Shown here: positions 9,418 through 18,833 of the stretch, one piece after another
Layout: every line of letters begins with the position of its first letter
Numbering within the stretch: the first letter of the stretch is position 1
Source of the DNA: Bin5 sp022827195
Lineage (GTDB): Bacteria; Chloroflexota; Anaerolineae; Caldilineales; Caldilineaceae
Direction of reading: 5' to 3'
Length of the DNA stretch: 64,000 nucleotides
Assembly (NCBI GenBank): GCA_965208275.1
Contig: OZ242331.1
Span: forward strand, 3,782,001 to 3,846,000
Notes under the pieces: model-generated
Database searches by the model: none
Told to the model about the DNA's origin: nothing
Seen by the model: the letters and a program-made list of their open reading frames with translations, nothing else
Position numbers and translations under genes: made by a program

Positions 9418-12117
9418 ATGACGCCTTTAGGAACATCTGTAAACCCGATCGCTCTCGATGAAATCGCACGCTTGGCTGATGCCGGCGACAATGTCGCCAT
9501 CGCTACGCGTCGACTGGAAGCAGGATTGACTATCAAGCGTAACGGGACCACATTTGCGCTCGATACCACAGTGATGGTCGGCCACCGCTTCGCCATCGAA
9601 CCGGTCGCGTCTGGCGCGCCGCTTCTCTCCTGGGGCATTCCCTTCGGCGCCGCCACACGGCCGATCGAACCGGGCGAATACGTGCGAAACGCCGGCATGA
9701 TCGAAGCTCTCAATCAGCGCACCCTCGATTTCAGCCTTCCGCAGCAGGCGAATTTTCGCGATCGCATCATCCCGCACGAGTTGGATAAGACCGGCTTCAC
9801 GCCCGGCCAGCAGGTGGAACGATATGCCGAGGAGCGAGTTTTCCTGGGCTACCGCCGCGGCCGCGGGCGGGGCGTGGGCACCCGCAATATGATCATTATC
9901 TTGGGCACGACCTCCAGCTCCGGCGCCTTTGCCAGAAAACTCGCACAGTTACTCCAGCCGGCCGCGCAATCTTTCACCGACTTTGACGGCGTCGTCGCCA
10001 TCGCCCATACCGAGGGCAGCGGCTACGAGCAATTGAACAACCGCGACTTTGTCCTCCGTACCCTGGCCGGACTGATCGTACACCCCAATGTAGGCGCCGT
10101 ACTTGCCGTCGACGCGCCGGAAATATCCCCCACCGCGGACCGACCCGTCAGCAACGCTGAGTTGGAAGCCTGGATGCGGGCACGCGGCTACCCCCTCGAC
10201 GATCTGCCCCTCCGCTTCTTCACCCTCTCGGGCGATTGGCAGGCCGACCTGGCCCAAGGGAAAGCAATCGTCAGTCGCTGGCTGCCCGACATCGCCGCCC
10301 TCCAGCGCACACCGCACTCACTGGCCCACCTCAACATCGCCCTCCAGTGCGGCGGCTCGGATGCCTTCTCCGGCGTATCCGGCAACCCTCTTGCGGCCGC
10401 CGTCGCCCAGGAGATCATTCGCTGCGGCGGCCGCGCCAACCTGGCCGAAACCGACGAGTTGATCGGTGCCGAAGCCTACATGCTGCAGAATGTGCGCGAT
10501 CTGGCGACCGCGCGCGCCTTCCTCGACTTCGTAGAAGAGTTCAAGGAACGCTTGGCGTGGCACGGCCAGACGGCAGAGGGCAATCCCACCGGCGGCAACA
10601 AGCTCTGCGGGCTGTACAACATCGCCCTCAAATCGATCGGCGCCGCCATGAAAAAGCACCCCCATGTTCGCCTTGACTGGGTCGTGGACTACGCCGAACG
10701 CATGCAGGCGCCCGGTTTCTACTTCATGAACACCCCGGGCAATGACCTGGAAAGCATCGCCGGCCAGGTGGCGGGTGGATCGAATCTTATCATCTTCGTT
10801 ACCGGCAACGGCTCGATCACCAATTTCCCATTTGTACCCACGATCAAGGTGATGACGACGACGCCGCGCTTCGAGTTGCTGTCTCAGGAAATGGACGTCA
10901 ACGCCGGCGCCTACCTCGACGGCATGCCGATGGCCCAATTGCGCGACGAGAGCCTTGATCTTCTCGTGGAAATCGCCTCCGGACGCCATAGCAAGGGCGA
11001 ACTCGCCGGCCACTCGCAGATATCGATCTGGCGCAACTGGCAACAGCGGGACGAAAGCCAGCTGCAAACGATCCTGACGCGTCCGCGACCGGACGGACGG
11101 CCGATCGAACTCGAAACGCTTCCTGGCGGGATGGCGCTAAACCTGCCCAAGCCTGCCTGCGCGCGCGTCGGTCTGATCCTTCCTACAAGTCTTTGCTCGG
11201 GTCAGATTGCAAGCATGGCGGCCCAGCGACTCAATCGCTCAGAAACAGCGCATGTTGAATCCGGACGTCTCCGCTTTGCCGCGCTGCCGCATACAGAGGG
11301 CTGCGGCGTCGCCTTCGCCTCGACCAGTGAGATCTACGCCCGCACAATGATCGGATACGCCACCCATCCATTGGTGGACGGCTGCCTCTTCCTCGAGCAT
11401 GGCTGCGAAAAGGCCCACAACGACTACATCCATTCATTGCTGCGCGATGCCGGTCTAGAGGAGAAAGATTTCGGTTGGGCCAGCGTGCAGTTGGACGGCG
11501 GTATCGCCTCCGTCCTCGACAAGATCGACAGCTACTTTGCCGAGCGCTCAGCCGCGCCTGGGCAACATGACCACAACAGGCAGCACTTTTCATTGGCGCT
11601 GCTCAGCGACGACGCGCCGCCGCGTGATGCGGCCGAATGCCTCGCCCGCATCACGCAAACGGTCCTGGCCGCCGGGGGCAGCGTGATTACGCCCGCCACC
11701 GGCGCGCTGATAGAGACGTCCGTTTTCCGCTCAGTGTTGGGGTTAGATACTGCCGCACTGCAGCCTTCTCTCGCTTACGGGCAGACTGCGGTTACGACTG
11801 GCTTCCACCTGATGGAAATGCCCACGCCCCACTGGTCCGAGACTCTGACCGGGCTAGGCGCCGGCGGCGCTCACCTGATCATCGCCTATTCCGACGGCCT
11901 GAAGGCCGGACATCCACTTGTACCGCTGCTTCAACTTGCCGGCGAGCGCGCGCCTGTCACGCCCGACCTGATTCTGGGCGGCGACCCTTCAGCATGGCCA
12001 CAGCGGATCCTGAACCTGGCCGCTCTCACGCTGGACGGCGAATACCAGCCGCAGAACATGGTCCACAGCAACGTCGACTTCCAGCTCACGCGCGGCCTGC
12101 TGGGAATCTCGACCTGA
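9418..12117 (+). CDS. UxaA-family altronate/galactarate dehydratase-like protein, duplicated core
   Basis: About 899 residues, roughly twice the length of UxaA. An N-terminal SAF-like domain (~25-95) is followed by a complete UxaA/GarD catalytic region (~145-540): IAHTEGSGY, LQCGGSDAFSGVSGNP, NPTGGNKLCGL and FMNTPGNDLESIAGQVAGG. The second half (~575-895) repeats the same fold in shorter form: LPHTEGCGV, RTMIGYATHP, then AYGQTAV, MPTPHWSETLTGLGAGG and GHPLVPLLQL. The family removes water from sugar acids using an Fe(II) centre. ATG 9418 is chosen because AAGGAA at 9405-9410 is correctly spaced; GTG 9412 is too close. It probably acts in uronate or aldarate breakdown. Confidence 0.87.
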   Translation: MTPLGTSVNPIALDEIARLADAGDNVAIATRRLEAGLTIKRNGTTFALDTTVMVGHRFAIEPVASGAPLLSWGIPFGAATRPIEPGEYVRNAGMIEALNQRTLDFSLPQQANFRDRIIPHELDKTGFTPGQQVERYAEERVFLGYRRGRGRGVGTRNMIIILGTTSSSGAFARKLAQLLQPAAQSFTDFDGVVAIAHTEGSGYEQLNNRDFVLRTLAGLIVHPNVGAVLAVDAPEISPTADRPVSNAELEAWMRARGYPLDDLPLRFFTLSGDWQADLAQGKAIVSRWLPDIAALQRTPHSLAHLNIALQCGGSDAFSGVSGNPLAAAVAQEIIRCGGRANLAETDELIGAEAYMLQNVRDLATARAFLDFVEEFKERLAWHGQTAEGNPTGGNKLCGLYNIALKSIGAAMKKHPHVRLDWVVDYAERMQAPGFYFMNTPGNDLESIAGQVAGGSNLIIFVTGNGSITNFPFVPTIKVMTTTPRFELLSQEMDVNAGAYLDGMPMAQLRDESLDLLVEIASGRHSKGELAGHSQISIWRNWQQRDESQLQTILTRPRPDGRPIELETLPGGMALNLPKPACARVGLILPTSLCSGQIASMAAQRLNRSETAHVESGRLRFAALPHTEGCGVAFASTSEIYARTMIGYATHPLVDGCLFLEHGCEKAHNDYIHSLLRDAGLEEKDFGWASVQLDGGIASVLDKIDSYFAERSAAPGQHDHNRQHFSLALLSDDAPPRDAAECLARITQTVLAAGGSVITPATGALIETSVFRSVLGLDTAALQPSLAYGQTAVTTGFHLMEMPTPHWSETLTGLGAGGAHLIIAYSDGLKAGHPLVPLLQLAGERAPVTPDLILGGDPSAWPQRILNLAALTLDGEYQPQNMVHSNVDFQLTRGLLGIST

Positions 12118-12159
12118 TGGCCGCCAACGGCTGATCGCAACTCTTTGTCCACAGCCCGC

Positions 12160-13341
12160 TCAACGTGCCATGGCCGGAAAATCTCCCGGCTCGACCAGAA
12201 GACGCAGCGCCCCCGTCGCCAGGTCAATCAGCCACAGCGACGGCACGACCCCCGGCCCGCTCAGTGGATAGCGCCGCGTAATCACAAAACGACCGTCAGG
12301 GCTCCAAACCGGCGGTCCGTGATCATAGGCCGGGTCCGCCGTCAGCGCCTCGGCCCGCGATCCGTCCGGTTGCATCCGCCAGATCTGGCTGCCGCGCGTC
12401 GCGCCCGGCCCTTCCAACTCTTTGCGCTTAAAGGCAATCCAGTCGCCGTCGGGAGATGGGGCCGCCGCACTGTCATGCACCGCATTGCCGGCCCCGCTCA
12501 GATCAACCTTCTCTCCGCTCGCCGCGTCGATCGCAATCAGATGGGTCATCCATTCATCGTCGCTCTGCCACAGGTCCGTCGTGTATAGCCGCGGGCGAGA
12601 GCGGTCCCACGCGCATGTCTCCCCGGTCCCTGTCGGATAGAAAACGGTCTCGCCGCCCGTAAGATTGAAAACGCCCAGCTTCTGTTCATCTGGAGATACG
12701 AAACAGAGCCACTCACCGTCGGCGGACCAGCGCGCCTCCAGCCCGAGCCGCTGGCTGTCGCTGTAGATCGGCGCCGTTTCCCCACTCGCCACGTCCAGGA
12801 TCCAAATGCGCGGCGGGCTGAGCAGGCCGGAGGCAAACGCGTTGACATTGCGCCGCGTATAAGCCAGGAATTCGCCGTCAGATGACCAGCTCGGCCCGCT
12901 GCACGAGCCGTTTTCGCAGTTCAGCAACGGTCTTGCCTTGCCGGTCGACAACTCCGCCAGCCGCAGGTCGCTGAAGCCCATCTCCCCCAGCGCCGCATAG
13001 ACGACCCTCTCCCCGTCCGGCGACGCAGCAAAGTCCCACACACTTTCATCATCAGGGCTCACAGCGCGGGGTTGGCTCTCCAAATCAAACTCGCCATCGG
13101 CGAACGGCAGCGCGTGCAGTTGCGCCCGCCCGGCTTCATCGACCGTTTTGTACAGCAGGAAGGAGATGCCGTCATCGCCGGAGGCACTGCGGCTCTGCCC
13201 CCACAGGCCCATCAGGAGGAGCGCGCACACGCTGAGCGTGGACAGCACGGTCACATCGAAACGACTCGTTCGAGAGGCGAAAAACGAACGTTGCACAAAA
13301 CGCTCAGGGATATAGATAGGGCTGGTTTGGTTCCGGAACAA
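12160..13341 (-). CDS. Membrane-anchored TolB-like beta-propeller protein
   Basis: 393 residues. One hydrophobic segment at ~30-48 (VTVLSTLSVCALLLMGLWG) acts as signal anchor, followed by repeated WD40/PD40-type blades with the motif SPDG or SADG (DFAASPDGERVVYA, SGPSWSSDGEFLAYT, EARWSADGEWLCF, PSPDGDWIAFK, PVWSPDGRFVITR). Such propellers outside the membrane usually mediate protein contacts. The 5' end overlaps the upstream YcgQ-like gene by 38 bases, suggesting coupled translation; a later start would lose the anchor. It is convergent with the dehydratase gene. Exact function unknown. Confidence 0.75.
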   Translation of the reverse strand: MFRNQTSPIYIPERFVQRSFFASRTSRFDVTVLSTLSVCALLLMGLWGQSRSASGDDGISFLLYKTVDEAGRAQLHALPFADGEFDLESQPRAVSPDDESVWDFAASPDGERVVYAALGEMGFSDLRLAELSTGKARPLLNCENGSCSGPSWSSDGEFLAYTRRNVNAFASGLLSPPRIWILDVASGETAPIYSDSQRLGLEARWSADGEWLCFVSPDEQKLGVFNLTGGETVFYPTGTGETCAWDRSRPRLYTTDLWQSDDEWMTHLIAIDAASGEKVDLSGAGNAVHDSAAAPSPDGDWIAFKRKELEGPGATRGSQIWRMQPDGSRAEALTADPAYDHGPPVWSPDGRFVITRRYPLSGPGVVPSLWLIDLATGALRLLVEPGDFPAMAR

Positions 13342-14095
13342 CGTTCAGCTGCTCCGCCACAAGCACCGGTAAACCATCCCCGACAGGAGCCGCAAAGCGT
13401 CCGACGACCCGCACCCACTGCCCTTCTTCAAGCTCATCCACAGTCTGCAGGTCGCTGCTGCCCTCAGGGCCCAGTCTGACCGGAAGGCCCACAGCCATCG
13501 CGTCGGCCGCACAACATCCGACGACAAACCGGGTAACGGTAAGATGACTGCCGTCCGCTGCGTCGTCGAGGTAGACGAAGCCAGTCACATCAGCGACATC
13601 GTTCCCGTCCGGCCATTCGCCCTCGTGAAAGGAGAGCACCCAATCCAGGATCGTGCGCTCTTCGCTCTCCTTAATCTGCGCCGATCGTACAGCCGCCGGC
13701 AATACCGAATCCACGCCTCCGACGCTGATCTCGCGGTTCTGTAATGCTGCCACGCCCAGAGGACGGGGCGGCACAAACAGACCCAGTAAGATCGGCAGAG
13801 AGACAAGTAGTATCCCGGTCCAACCCAGTGCATGACCGTGATGATGGTCGGAATGCGAATCACGGGCGTGGTCATCATCGGCGGGCATTCGCTCCCCATC
13901 GCTGAATAGATAGCGGTAGCTTCCCCCCACCACGAAGAGACCGAGAACCGCCGCCAGCGTCAGCCAACCGAAACGATCGCTGATGTAATAATTCAGGGTG
14001 CCTGATGTGATGCGCGTGAGCAAGAAAATGCCCATCGCGAATATCAAAATCCCTTTGACAGCGGCCTGTACAGTCGGCAGTCGTAACACCCTCAT
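13304..14095 (-). CDS. TIGR03943/YcgQ-family membrane protein
   Basis: 263 residues. Three hydrophobic segments lie in the first ~110 residues, interrupted by a histidine/aspartate-rich loop (~72-88, with SDHHHGH) that could bind a divalent metal. The C-terminal soluble half contains VTRFVVGCCAADA and EGQWVRVVGRF, diagnostic of the YcgQ/DUF1980 family. Its start overlaps the end of the permease gene by 4 bases (ATGA), and the two families are a recurrent pair. The pair has been proposed to act in metal or cofactor transport, but the substrate is not established. Confidence 0.85.
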   Translation of the reverse strand: MRVLRLPTVQAAVKGILIFAMGIFLLTRITSGTLNYYISDRFGWLTLAAVLGLFVVGGSYRYLFSDGERMPADDDHARDSHSDHHHGHALGWTGILLVSLPILLGLFVPPRPLGVAALQNREISVGGVDSVLPAAVRSAQIKESEERTILDWVLSFHEGEWPDGNDVADVTGFVYLDDAADGSHLTVTRFVVGCCAADAMAVGLPVRLGPEGSSDLQTVDELEEGQWVRVVGRFAAPVGDGLPVLVAEQLNVVPEPNQPYLYP

Positions 14096-15174
14096 ACGCC
14101 CACCTGTACGTTCCAGAACACGCCGATTACGGCCACCAGCGCCAGCGGCAACAGGATCAGATAGAGGACCGTCCGCCGACGAAACACGCCCAGGAAAAGC
14201 AGCGAGCTCTTGATATCGACCATTGGGCCGAAAACCAGGAATCCCAGCAGCGACCCTGTCGTGAATGCACTGCTGAAGGCCAGCGCAATGAAGGCATCAA
14301 CCGTCGAGCAAACCGAGAGGACAAACGCCACCACCATCATCACAAAAACCGAAATGACAGGTCCCTGTCCGACTGCAAGAAGTGTGGACTGGGGAACGAG
14401 AGTCTGCATCGCTGCCGCCAGCAGCGCCCCGGCAATGAGATAGCGCCCCATATCCAAAAAGTCGTCGCCCGCCAGGGAAAGAGCCTGCCAAATGCGCGGC
14501 CGCGGATCGGGATGAGTATGATCGTGATCATGGTCGTCGCCCTGATCGCCACCGCCCCGAGCGCTAAGGGTCTGCGGCAACAGGATCTCCCGCGGGCGGG
14601 CCAGGTGGAAAATCAGCCCGACCACAAACGCAACCAGCACGCTGAATACCACCCGGCCCCACAGCACCGGACCCCAGCCGAAAGCCGCAAATGTGCTGAA
14701 TATCACAACCGGATTGATCACCGGCGCCGCCAGCAGAAAGGCGATCCCAACCGGCAGCGGCAACCCCTTGCCATACAGCCGCCGCGTGACCGGCACCACC
14801 CCGCATTCGCAGACCGGAAAGACAAAGCCCAGCCCGGCGCCGGCCAGCGCCGCCAGCAGCGGATGGTCCGGTATGTACCGCTCAACCATCGCCTGGTCCA
14901 CGTACACCGCAATGATGCCCGACACAATCGAACCGGCCAGCAGAAACGGCGCAGCCTCGATAAAAAGGCTGAGAAAGATGGTCACGAACGTCTGCAAACG
15001 CTCGGCCGCGAAGAAGCGCGCCTGCGGCGTGCTGAGACTGCTGATTAGGACCACGGCCAGAGCAAATACCAGAAACGCCGCGATGCCCCAGCGCGGGCGG
15101 CGCAAACCTTTTGCGGCTGGATGGCCCTCTATACTGTCCGAGGTTGCCTGCGGCAACGGCGATGCCTGGCCCAT
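14092..15174 (-). CDS. YcgR/ArsP-type permease (DUF318)
   Basis: About 360 residues, 8-10 membrane helices. Family motifs are present: FPVCECGVVPVTRRL, with its paired cysteines, in the first half, and SVCSTVDAFIALAF in the second. Between the halves is a hydrophilic, metal-binding-looking loop GDDHDHDHTHPD. I use the ATG at 15174, which has GAGGG 5 bases upstream, instead of a TTG 15 codons earlier. It is the first gene of a three-gene operon with the YcgQ-like protein and the propeller. The related ArsP members export organoarsenicals; here the His-rich loops argue instead for a divalent metal. Both are inferences. Confidence 0.85.
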   Translation of the reverse strand: MGQASPLPQATSDSIEGHPAAKGLRRPRWGIAAFLVFALAVVLISSLSTPQARFFAAERLQTFVTIFLSLFIEAAPFLLAGSIVSGIIAVYVDQAMVERYIPDHPLLAALAGAGLGFVFPVCECGVVPVTRRLYGKGLPLPVGIAFLLAAPVINPVVIFSTFAAFGWGPVLWGRVVFSVLVAFVVGLIFHLARPREILLPQTLSARGGGDQGDDHDHDHTHPDPRPRIWQALSLAGDDFLDMGRYLIAGALLAAAMQTLVPQSTLLAVGQGPVISVFVMMVVAFVLSVCSTVDAFIALAFSSAFTTGSLLGFLVFGPMVDIKSSLLFLGVFRRRTVLYLILLPLALVAVIGVFWNVQVGV

Positions 15175-15232
15175 AACAACCCTCAGTTGCTTTCCTGGCC
15201 TAAACGCGCTAAGAAACAATCATCGGTCTTCA

Positions 15233-15262
15233 ATTGTAGCACTAACTTCTGCCAACTCTGAA
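15233..15262 (-). promoter_or_regulatory. Candidate promoter of the permease operon
   Basis: On the minus strand an extended -10 (TGC then TACAAT, 15238-15233) lies 18 bases from TTCAGA (15262-15257). The leader to the ATG is ~55 bases. The region up to 15625 otherwise holds no convincing gene; an 81-codon frame at 15369-15614 has no homology I recognise and overlaps the next gene region. Confidence 0.4.
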
Positions 15263-15625
15263 TGATTGCGCTGTCCGCCTGAGTTAACACAGCCAGTTGC
15301 AACATAGTCAACTGCTGTAAACCGCGACGGACAATCCACACCCAAGCGGAACCGGCGGGAATCTACCTGTGCATGGTTTGTTAGATGCAGATCATTCAGG
15401 TATCCTAGCTACTTTGAGAGAAATCGTCCGTCAGGTTCCAGTCTTTGGTCGAGTTTGCAGTGGCGACGCGACCGACGATGGCAAGTTCATACGAACTCCG
15501 CATGGAACCAGATCCTTATCACAGTCTGATTTAGCAAAAACCCGTGGATTCTCACTTGCTTTTGTAACACACGTGGTCCCATGGCGCTGCGAGAGATTCA
15601 ACATGCGCGATTGAGCCTCTTCAAC

Positions 15626-18600
15626 ATGACGAAATCGCTGACGAGACCCTTAGCTCACCTGAACCTACCTCCCCTCGCCCTCCTCTCCCTCCTGCCATGG
15701 CTCGTTCTCCTGGCTTGGCTCTCCTCCGTCGCCTGGTTCCTCACCGACGACGCCTTCATCAGCTTCCGCTACACTCGCAACCTACTCGAAGGCCACGGCC
15801 TCGTCTTCAACCCCGGCGAGCGCGTCGAAGGCTACACCAACTTCCTCTGGATCCTCGAACTCGCCGCAATCTGGGGCCTCTTCGGTATCCGCCCAGAGCA
15901 CGCCGCTCCTTGGCTCTCCGTCGCTTACACTGTCGCCACAATCGCCGCCATCCTGTGGTGGGTCGCTCGCCTTCCTTCTCTACAATATCGCGGTCTGACC
16001 AGCTGGATGACACTCGGCCTGCTCTGCTCCAGCGCCACCTTCGCTGCCTGGACATCAGGCGGCGGTCTCGAGACGCGCCAGTTCACCTTCTTCATCTTGG
16101 CCACCGTCGTCTGCCTCAGCCTCTACTCAAACAACACCCGCGGCCTCCTCGTTGCCTCGTTCTGCCTCGCCGCCGCCGAACTCACACGGCCAGAGGGCCT
16201 CCTCCTCGCCTTCTGCTGCTTCGCCTGGTTCGCACTCCAGCGCCTCCTGGCAGAGAAAAGAGTCAACACTACCCTACTACGCCAGATTCTCTACCTGGTT
16301 GCTCCCTTCGCGCTGCTCGTCGCCGCCCACTTCCTCTTCCGCTACGCCTACTACGGCGAATGGCTTCCCAACACCTACTACGCCAAGCACATCCGCCCCT
16401 GGTACGAGTCCGGCTTCCGTTATCTTGTCGCCGCCGCGATTGAGACCGGCCTCTATCTCCTCCTACCGCTGGCCTACGTCGCCCTGCGCACACGCTGGCA
16501 GAACCATCGTGATTGCATCTATGCACTTTCCCTGCTCTGTGTCGTGGCTCACGCAGCCTACCTGCTGCCGATAGGTGGCGACTACTTCGAGTACCGCCCC
16601 CTCGACTTCTACTGGCCTCTCCTCGCCCTTCCCACAGCCGAAGGTATCGCCATCCTCGGCTCCAGCTTGGCGACCCGCCTGAAAGGACCCTCAAAAACCG
16701 CCAATTGGTTGACCAGCGGCGCGCCTTTTGCGACTGTGCTTTTCCTGCTCGCGCTCTTCTACGCAAACACAATTCAGGGTGCCTTGCTCCTCTCCCGCGG
16801 CATACCCCGTGAAGACTTCGCTGGGTGGCTGCTGAATGCGCCTGGGATGCCTATGCTCGTCTCCATCTCCTACGACCTACGCTGGCTGGCTAGCCAAAAC
16901 TGGGTCGCCGACCCCATCTTCGTACATCGTAACTACGCCTCACATCAGGTACCAACCTGGAAACCATACGAACAGATGGAGCGTGAACTCATTCCCGACG
17001 ACGCCCTAATGACCGACACCGGCATCGGACGTTTCTATTTCCTGCCGGATCTCAAAATACTTGACCAGGACGGCTTGACCGACGCAACGGTAGCCCGCAC
17101 ACCAGTAATCCATGCCAACGCCGAACGCATCATTGCGCATGACCGCAAGCCTACACTCGAATACCTCAAACAACGAGGCGTCAACATCAAAGTTCGGGCT
17201 CCGGCCTCCAGCGCAGACTCGGCACTGCAACACGCAGACTACGCTGTCAAAGTCGGCCCAGACCTCTGGATGCCCTTCAACGCCGTCAACGCACAGTGGG
17301 CTACCCTCCGCTTCGCCGACCGCGACCTGAGAGCCAGAAATACGTTCTCAACCAGCCTACCCGACCACAACCGCTTCCGCGTCGGCAGTCACACCTACGT
17401 AGGCCAACAAATCCTCGCTCACTTCGAGAACGGCTTCGACGGCTGGCAAATGTCTGGTCAGGCACTCACCAACTTCAACCAGCATGACAATTACTCAGGA
17501 CAAGGACTGGTCTGGAACCGTGCCGACTCCGGCTTCCTCACCAGCTACCACCCCTCCAAAGGAAACCGCGTCACCGGTGAAGCCCTCTCTCCAACCTTCA
17601 CCGCCTCCAACAGCCAGTACCTCGCCTTCCTCATCGCCGGCGGTAACCTCCATGGCGTCGGCCTCCGCCTCCTCGCCAACGGCGAAGAAGCCGCCGTCTG
17701 GCGCGGCCAAAACTCAGAACGCTTCGAACTGACCGTCCATCCGCTCGGCTACGTCACCGGCAAAACCCTGCAGCTGCAACTCTTCGACTACGAACTCGGA
17801 CCCAATGGTCACATCATGCTTGACCATATAATCCTGGTTACTTGCGAAGTCTGCCCGTCAGAGCCGCCAGCTCTGGCCCAATTTCTAGACCAAGAAACAC
17901 CAGACAACGACACCGTATATCTCTTCCCCGGCTTCCAGAATTATCGCTCCGTCAAACTACACCTCGTCTCACAGGGTATTGCGCCAGCACATGTCATCCC
18001 TATGGAAGCCACTGATCTGGCGCGGACCGTCGAAACCGAACTCTCAAGATCGAGCGAGGCTGACTCAATAGAGATCGTGGAATGGAAATCCGAAAGCCCC
18101 TGGATCAGCGATGACGCCGAACCCCTGGCCTTCCTCCTGACCAAGTACGGCCGTTACCTGGACACCGACGACTACGACGACTTCCGTGTCTACTCCTACA
18201 CCGACCTCTCCTTCGACCGCCCCTGGATCCTCTACGAACAGTTGGAACCCCTGACAATCGAATACGACGGCGGCATCTCTCTCACCGGACTCGCCCTCGG
18301 CCACGATGTAGAGCAACTCTCCTTCGGACAACCGCTCAACCTGGGACCCGAGCGCTCTCTTTGGGGCGTAATGCAGTGGCGAACCGAACACGGACTGGAT
18401 ACAGACCTTGTGATTTCCTTGCGCCTCTACAATACTGATGGCGAAAGAGAATTCCAGGAGGACACTGTCCTCTGGAACCCAGACCACTGGCCTACCAGCT
18501 ACTGGTCAGCCAATTCACCAGTCGAATCGATGATCCTGCTCCACTTCCCTCCCGACCTTCCCCCCGGCGACTACGAACTGCGTATGGTCGTCTACGACTT

Positions 18601-18685
18601 CGAAACGCAGCTCCCCACCGTCCAGATAGATGTCTGGGAACCGGAATTAACCCTCGCCCGCCTCCGACTCGCCGAACTCCGGTAA
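15626..18685 (+). CDS. Large GT-C glycosyltransferase with C-terminal beta-sandwich domains (copy 1)
   Basis: About 1019 residues. The first ~400 residues are a polytopic GT-C membrane domain with the first-loop acidic pair in TDDAFISFRY, then GERVEGYTNFLW, ELTRPEG and GEWLPNTYYAKH. The middle is soluble. At ~600-750 lies a fructosidase/levanase-associated-like beta-sandwich (FENGFDGWQMSG, LAFLIAGGN, GHIMLDHIIL). The final ~150 residues are another beta-sandwich with PPGDYELRMVVYD, common at the C-terminus of Chloroflexota GT-C proteins. It probably moves a sugar from a polyprenyl-phosphate carrier onto a surface glycan outside the membrane. The start is uncertain: ATG 15626 gives a natural membrane-protein N-terminus, but no clear ribosome site is seen; ATG 15581 is possible. 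A close paralogue is at 40541. Confidence 0.8.
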   Translation: MTKSLTRPLAHLNLPPLALLSLLPWLVLLAWLSSVAWFLTDDAFISFRYTRNLLEGHGLVFNPGERVEGYTNFLWILELAAIWGLFGIRPEHAAPWLSVAYTVATIAAILWWVARLPSLQYRGLTSWMTLGLLCSSATFAAWTSGGGLETRQFTFFILATVVCLSLYSNNTRGLLVASFCLAAAELTRPEGLLLAFCCFAWFALQRLLAEKRVNTTLLRQILYLVAPFALLVAAHFLFRYAYYGEWLPNTYYAKHIRPWYESGFRYLVAAAIETGLYLLLPLAYVALRTRWQNHRDCIYALSLLCVVAHAAYLLPIGGDYFEYRPLDFYWPLLALPTAEGIAILGSSLATRLKGPSKTANWLTSGAPFATVLFLLALFYANTIQGALLLSRGIPREDFAGWLLNAPGMPMLVSISYDLRWLASQNWVADPIFVHRNYASHQVPTWKPYEQMERELIPDDALMTDTGIGRFYFLPDLKILDQDGLTDATVARTPVIHANAERIIAHDRKPTLEYLKQRGVNIKVRAPASSADSALQHADYAVKVGPDLWMPFNAVNAQWATLRFADRDLRARNTFSTSLPDHNRFRVGSHTYVGQQILAHFENGFDGWQMSGQALTNFNQHDNYSGQGLVWNRADSGFLTSYHPSKGNRVTGEALSPTFTASNSQYLAFLIAGGNLHGVGLRLLANGEEAAVWRGQNSERFELTVHPLGYVTGKTLQLQLFDYELGPNGHIMLDHIILVTCEVCPSEPPALAQFLDQETPDNDTVYLFPGFQNYRSVKLHLVSQGIAPAHVIPMEATDLARTVETELSRSSEADSIEIVEWKSESPWISDDAEPLAFLLTKYGRYLDTDDYDDFRVYSYTDLSFDRPWILYEQLEPLTIEYDGGISLTGLALGHDVEQLSFGQPLNLGPERSLWGVMQWRTEHGLDTDLVISLRLYNTDGEREFQEDTVLWNPDHWPTSYWSANSPVESMILLHFPPDLPPGDYELRMVVYDFETQLPTVQIDVWEPELTLARLRLAELR

Positions 18686-18833
18686 AACCAGCACGCCCCC
18701 TCTTAGACAGAATTCGCCATTGTCGGCTATCATTCGCTTTATGATCCGAGCGGGCTTTTTCCGTCGTCTGTAAACGACAAAGTCGGCTCACCAAAGTCTT
18801 CTCTCAGACGCCATCCAGCTTAGGATCCAACTC

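Noticed and set aside
15369..15614. 81-codon frame before the first GT-C gene
   Set aside because: No recognised family, no ribosome site, and it runs into the start region of the GT-C gene.
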